Below are positions 60,566-64,000 of a stretch of DNA of 64,000 bases, piece after piece. Below the pieces are notes generated by a model. It did not search any database. It had not been told where the DNA came from and was given only the letters and a program-made list of their open reading frames with translations. The translations under genes were made by a program, and so were the position numbers. Source of the stretch: AG25 sp035517615 (GTDB lineage Bacteria; Gemmatimonadota; Gemmatimonadetes; Gemmatimonadales; GWC2-71-9); contig DATIYM010000007.1 of NCBI GenBank assembly GCA_035517615.1, forward strand, positions 1-64,000, given 5' to 3'. Positions within the stretch are counted from its first letter, which is position 1; each line of letters opens with the position of its first letter.

Positions 60566-61657
60566 GTGATTGCTCACCCGGGCGCGCTCGAGGAAGTCGA
60601 AGCTCCTCGGCAAGCGGTACCTCCTGCCCCGGAGCCCATCCCACGAAAGGGGTGGAGCAAACGACGGCAGATAATCGTCGCCGCGCTCGCGGCGGCAATC
60701 CTGCTCGCGTCCGGCCTGCTCCTGTTACTACGGCGCGCTGGGGCCAGCGCGCGCTCGCTCGGGGCCACGGGGACCGTCGAGGCGACGGAGGCCGTGCTGG
60801 GCTTCGCAGCGGCGGGCCGCATCGCGGAAATCCGAGTTCACGAGGGCGACACCGCCTCAGCCGGCGGGGTGCTCGCGGTTCTCGATACCGCGCAGGTGAT
60901 GGCGCGCTTGCGTCAGGCGGAAGCGGCGGTGGGAGTGGCGGCGGCACAGCTCGCGGATTTGCGGCGTGGATCACGTCCGCAGGAACTGGAAGACCGTCGC
61001 CAGGCGGTTACGGCCGCGCAGCGCAACCTGGACCAGGCGAATCTCGACTGGAACCGCATGCGCGAGCTGACGAACGCGGTAAGCCAGCAGTCGATCGACG
61101 CCGCCCGGACCTCGCGCGACATCGCGCAGGCACGTTACGAGCAGGCCCGCCAGGAACTCGATCTGGCGGTCGCGGGCAGCCGGCCCGAACAGATCGCCGG
61201 AGCGGCTGCCGGTCTCGAGGCTGCGCATGCGCAGGCGGGGCTCGCAGCAGCCGTCGTCCGCGACTACTTCATCATTAGCCCGTTCGCGGGGCTCGTCACC
61301 GTGCGCGCCCGCGAGCCGGGCGAGTCGGTCGTCCCCGGGAACGCCGTGCTGAGCGTCATGAACCCGGAGGACCGCTGGGTCCGGATCTACGTGCCCGAAA
61401 ACCGGCTGGGCGCCGTGCGCATCGGCCAGCAGGCCACGATCACGATTGACGCCTTTCCACATCGTTCATTCTCGGGCGTGGTGAGCTGGATTTCGCCCGA
61501 GGCGGAGTTCACTCCGCGAAACGTCCAAACCCAGGACGAACGGGTGAAACTCGTGTACGCGGCCAAAGTGCGCATTACCAACGATGCCGCGCTGGCCTTG
61601 AAACCCGGCACTCCCGCCGACGTGCGTCTCGACCTCAATCTGAACGAGAGCAGGTAA
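60566..61657 (+). CDS. HlyD-family membrane fusion protein of an ABC exporter
   Basis: A 363-residue adaptor with one N-terminal helix (residues 36-58) and a periplasmic part, similar to YbhG. Half-motifs of the lipoyl domain are VLGFAAAGRIAEIRVHEGDTASAGGVLA and YFIISPFAGLVTVRAREPGES, flanking a long coiled-coil hairpin. The beta-barrel has VRIYVPENRLGAVRIGQQATITIDA. It starts at GTG with GGGGGA five bases upstream. It is first in an operon with two ABC ATPases and a permease. Confidence 0.9.
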   Translation: MIAHPGALEEVEAPRQAVPPAPEPIPRKGWSKRRQIIVAALAAAILLASGLLLLLRRAGASARSLGATGTVEATEAVLGFAAAGRIAEIRVHEGDTASAGGVLAVLDTAQVMARLRQAEAAVGVAAAQLADLRRGSRPQELEDRRQAVTAAQRNLDQANLDWNRMRELTNAVSQQSIDAARTSRDIAQARYEQARQELDLAVAGSRPEQIAGAAAGLEAAHAQAGLAAAVVRDYFIISPFAGLVTVRAREPGESVVPGNAVLSVMNPEDRWVRIYVPENRLGAVRIGQQATITIDAFPHRSFSGVVSWISPEAEFTPRNVQTQDERVKLVYAAKVRITNDAALALKPGTPADVRLDLNLNESR

Positions 61658-61663
61658 GAGCCA

Positions 61664-62584
61664 ATGCCCGCGATCGCGCTGCAGTCGTTGACGCGCGCGT
61701 TCGGATCGGTCGTCGCGGTCTCGGATCTCACCTTTGCGGTCGACGCCGGCGCGCTGGTGGGCCTCGTGGGGCCGGACGGGGCGGGGAAGACGACCACGCT
61801 TCGCATGCTGGCCGGCGTGCTCCGGCCCACGAGCGGCGACGCTCTTGTAGATGGATCGAGCGTGACGCGCGACCCCGAAGCGCTGAAGCCGCACATCGCG
61901 TACATGTCGCAGCGGTTCGGGCTCTATCCGGACCTGACGGTCGCCGAGAATATCGAGTTTTATGCCGATGTGTATCGCGTCGGTCGCGCGGAGCGGAGCG
62001 AGCGCCTGGAGCGGCTGTATCAATTCTCGGGTCTCGGACCGTTTCACTCTCGCCGGGCCGGGGCCCTCTCGGGGGGAATGAAGCAAAAACTGGGGCTGTG
62101 CTGTGCCCTGATTCACCAACCTCGCATCCTGCTGCTCGATGAGCCCACCTTCGGCGTCGATCCGGTATCCCGGCACGAGCTGTGGCGCTTCGTCAACCAG
62201 ATGGTGGCCGAAGGCGTGACGGTGCTCGTCTCGACGGCATATCTCGACGAGGCGGAGCGCTGCGACCGCGTGGCCCTGCTGGACCACGGACGCCTGCTCG
62301 CGTTCGATGCTCCTAAAGTCCTCCAGGAGGGCCTGGAGGGGACGATGCTCGAAATCCAGTTGTCGGATGCGCGGGCGGGAGCTCGGGCCCTGCGCGCTGT
62401 GGAGGGCGTCCGCAGCGCGGTGGTGGTGGGAGACGTGGTTCACGTGCTGCTCCCGAGCGATGCCGACAGCTGGTCACGGGCACTCGCCCGGCTCGGCGCG
62501 GACGGGATCAAGGTACAGGACGCCCGCCCCATCATCCCGTCGCTCGAGGACGTGTTCATCTCGCGCGTGGCGGGCGGGCGGTGA
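61664..62584 (+). CDS. ABC-2 exporter ATP-binding protein 1
   Basis: A 306-residue ABC ATPase. Walker A is GPDGAGKTTTLR, the signature is LSGGMKQKLGLCCALIHQP, and Walker B is ILLLDEPTFGVD. The signature followed by KQKL and the CCALIH phrase match the first half of YbhF. The C-terminal 80 residues are the usual accessory domain of ABC-2 ATPases. It follows the HlyD gene by six bases. In E. coli, YbhF joins both ATPase halves in one chain; here they are two genes. Confidence 0.92.
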   Translation: MPAIALQSLTRAFGSVVAVSDLTFAVDAGALVGLVGPDGAGKTTTLRMLAGVLRPTSGDALVDGSSVTRDPEALKPHIAYMSQRFGLYPDLTVAENIEFYADVYRVGRAERSERLERLYQFSGLGPFHSRRAGALSGGMKQKLGLCCALIHQPRILLLDEPTFGVDPVSRHELWRFVNQMVAEGVTVLVSTAYLDEAERCDRVALLDHGRLLAFDAPKVLQEGLEGTMLEIQLSDARAGARALRAVEGVRSAVVVGDVVHVLLPSDADSWSRALARLGADGIKVQDARPIIPSLEDVFISRVAGGR

Positions 62585-62587
62585 CGC

Positions 62588-63535
62588 ATGGTCCGCGCGA
62601 TAGCGGCGATCGAAGCGGAGCACCTGACCCGGCGGTTCGGGGATTTCGACGCCGTGCTCGATCTCTCTCTCGCGGTGTCTCCCGGCGAGGTCTTCGGTCT
62701 CGTCGGGCCCAACGGCGCCGGCAAGACCACCTTGATGCGGATGCTCACGGGCCTGCTGGCACCGACTTCGGGGCGTGCCCACGTTGCGGGGTTCGACATC
62801 ACGCACGAGCGCGCGCTCGTGAAGCAGCACATCGGGTATATGGCGCAGCTGTTCTGTCTCTATCCCGAGCTCACGGTGCGAGAGAATCTTGAGTTCTTCG
62901 GGGGTCTCTATGGCCTCGAGCCTCGCGCGCTGGCCGAGCGGCGAGCATGGGCGTTGTCGACCGCCGGACTCGAGGGGCATGAAGATCAGGTCACCTCCGA
63001 GCTGCCGCTCGGCTGGAAGCAGCGCCTGTCCCTGGCTGCGGCGGTCATGCACGAGCCCGAGATCCTCGTGCTCGACGAGCCCACTTCAGGCGTGGATCCG
63101 GTATCACGCCGCTCGTTTTGGGATTTGGTCGAGACGCTTGCCGAGCGGGGAAAGACCATTCTCATCAGCACCCATCACATCGAAGAAGCCGAATATTGCG
63201 ATCGCATCGCGCTCATGAACCGTGCTCGTCTGATTGCACTCGGCGCTCCGCGCGAGTTGAAACACGAGCTCACGGGGCGCGTGCTCGAGCTCGAGGTGAC
63301 CGGTCTGGAGCGTGCCGTCGACGTTCTGGAGCGAGTCGCCGGGGTGCAGAACGTGGCGATGTTCGGCCGGCGGTTGCACGTCGCGGTGCTCGATCAGGCG
63401 TCGGCGCTCCGCGAATTCCCCGGCCTGCTGCAACGCGCTGGCGTGGCGCTGAACGCGATGACGGCCGTCGAGCCGACGCTCGAGGACGCGGTGATGCTGT
63501 TGATCCGTCGCGCGGGGGGAGCGGTGGCAGGATGA
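62588..63535 (+). CDS. ABC-2 exporter ATP-binding protein 2
   Basis: A 315-residue ABC ATPase. Walker A is GPNGAGKTTLMRM and Walker B is ILVLDEPTSGVDP. The signature reads LPLGWKQRLSLAAAVMHEP, with LPLG instead of LSGG; this change is standard for the second half of YbhF-type proteins, so it does not mean an inactive gene. Switch His is in ISTHHIEEAEYCD. Only three bases separate it from the first ATPase. Together with it, the heterodimer would energise the permease that follows. Confidence 0.92.
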   Translation: MVRAIAAIEAEHLTRRFGDFDAVLDLSLAVSPGEVFGLVGPNGAGKTTLMRMLTGLLAPTSGRAHVAGFDITHERALVKQHIGYMAQLFCLYPELTVRENLEFFGGLYGLEPRALAERRAWALSTAGLEGHEDQVTSELPLGWKQRLSLAAAVMHEPEILVLDEPTSGVDPVSRRSFWDLVETLAERGKTILISTHHIEEAEYCDRIALMNRARLIALGAPRELKHELTGRVLELEVTGLERAVDVLERVAGVQNVAMFGRRLHVAVLDQASALREFPGLLQRAGVALNAMTAVEPTLEDAVMLLIRRAGGAVAG

Positions 63536-64000
63536 GGCTCCTCGAGCTCGATCGCCTGCTCGCCGTCGCCCGCAAGGAGTGGCGCCAGCTGCGCCGTGAC
63601 GTGCGCAGCCTGCTGCTCGCGTTCGGGGTCCCGTTACAGCTGCTCCTGTTGTTCGGTTACGCGATCAGCTGGGACGTGCGTGACATCCCCACGGCGGTGT
63701 TGGACCAGGACGGCACCGCGGCGAGCCGCAGTCTGATCGATGCGTTCCGAAGCGCGGGGTACTTCCATGTCGTCCGCTGGCTGTCGACGCCGGCGGACGC
63801 CGGAGCGGTCCTCGCCCGGGGGCGTGCCAGCGTCGTGCTGGTCATTCCCGAGCGCTTCCAGGCGTCGCTCCAGGCCGGACGTCCCCCCGGGCTACAGCTC
63901 TTGCTCGATGGCAGTGACGCGAACACCGCCACCGTGTCGCTCGGATATGCCAACGCCATCGTGACGAGCTGGTCGCCCGAGCCGCGGATCCGCGTGGCCG
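63532..64000 (+). CDS. ABC-2 transporter permease, N-terminal part
   Basis: The first 156 codons of a permease that runs off the right edge of the window. It starts at ATG 63532 in a 4-base overlap with the second ATPase. The start ARKEWRQLRRDVRSLLLAFGVPL and first helix LQLLLLFGYAISWDV are those of YbhS/YhhJ-type ABC-2 permeases, and the periplasmic loop has IPTAVLDQDGTAASRSLIDAF and VVLVIPERFQASL. A second permease gene usually follows, beyond the window. Confidence 0.88.
   Translation, partial: MRLLELDRLLAVARKEWRQLRRDVRSLLLAFGVPLQLLLLFGYAISWDVRDIPTAVLDQDGTAASRSLIDAFRSAGYFHVVRWLSTPADAGAVLARGRASVVLVIPERFQASLQAGRPPGLQLLLDGSDANTATVSLGYANAIVTSWSPEPRIRVA

Noticed and set aside
60283..61278. A 331-codon frame overlapping the HlyD-family gene
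   Set aside because: It is a shifted reading across the promoter and the HlyD gene with Arg/Gly-rich shadow composition.
62588..63535. Degenerate ABC signature (LPLG) as sign of an inactive ATPase
   Set aside because: This form is usual in the second ATPase half of YbhF-type exporters.
1..64000. tRNA genes, rRNA, CRISPR arrays, IS elements or phage genes
   Set aside because: I saw no regularly spaced direct repeats, transposase motifs or tRNA-like cloverleaf patterns by eye; a tRNAscan or repeat search could still reveal a small one.

Overview
The window is about 64 kb of high-GC, densely coding chromosomal DNA with no gap above 300 bases, and no tRNA, rRNA, transposase, phage gene or CRISPR array that I can see. 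Genes are tightly packed, and many neighbours share ATGA or GTGA stop/start overlaps. A V/A-type ATPase, very large multihaem cytochromes, an RND/TolC system (so a Gram-negative envelope), lipoproteins with lipoboxes and several probably leaderless promoters together suggest an uncultured Gemmatimonadota-like bacterium. That placement is an inference from gene content, not a phylogenetic result.

Layout. 1-9.1 kb: a truncated M28 peptidase, a HEAT-repeat protein, then a minus-strand run that looks like peptide and amino acid use (M42 aminopeptidase, OPT oligopeptide transporter, aminotransferase, acyl-CoA dehydrogenase) and a sorbosone-dehydrogenase-like beta-propeller. 9.1-15.5 kb: a tripartite efflux operon (TolC, membrane fusion protein, RND pump) ending in a dienelactone hydrolase. 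15.6-17.4 kb: Hsp15, a YtfJ/GerW protein, Hsp20 and a small cytochrome c.

17.5-26.6 kb: a seven-gene minus-strand operon with a clear promoter. In transcription order it encodes a 2-haem lipoprotein, a 9-haem lipoprotein, a membrane-anchored NapC-like protein with 20 haem motifs, an outer-membrane beta-barrel, a 16-haem periplasmic cytochrome, a Rieske protein, and a cytochrome b fused to a cytochrome c. This looks like a porin-cytochrome conduit joined to a quinol-oxidising b/Rieske complex, and it is the most notable system here.

26.7-34.9 kb: a complete nine-gene V/A-type ATPase operon. 35.0-37.0 kb: small membrane proteins and a flavodoxin. 37.2-44.7 kb: a group 1 uptake [NiFe]-hydrogenase (small and large subunits, cytochrome b, protease) with hypABCDE. 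There is no hypF, and HypA lacks its zinc ribbon.

44.7-64 kb: a mixed stress and persistence region. It holds a GyrI-like protein, enoyl-CoA hydratase, an Acg-type nitroreductase, an SDR, a DUF4010 membrane protein, a Zn/Mn ABC transporter, an ATP-dependent DNA ligase, a glucan phosphorylase, a Nudix hydrolase, an L,D-transpeptidase, a CBS protein, a YbhN-like protein, and a HlyD/ABC-2 exporter cut by the window edge. Several of these families also occur in low-oxygen dormancy regulons such as mycobacterial DosR.

A short imperfect palindrome, TGAAG-N4-CKTNR, recurs next to six promoter regions: those of the conduit operon, ATPase, hydrogenase, a cytochrome c, the L,D-transpeptidase and the CBS gene. 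It may mark one energy or low-oxygen regulon linking the systems.
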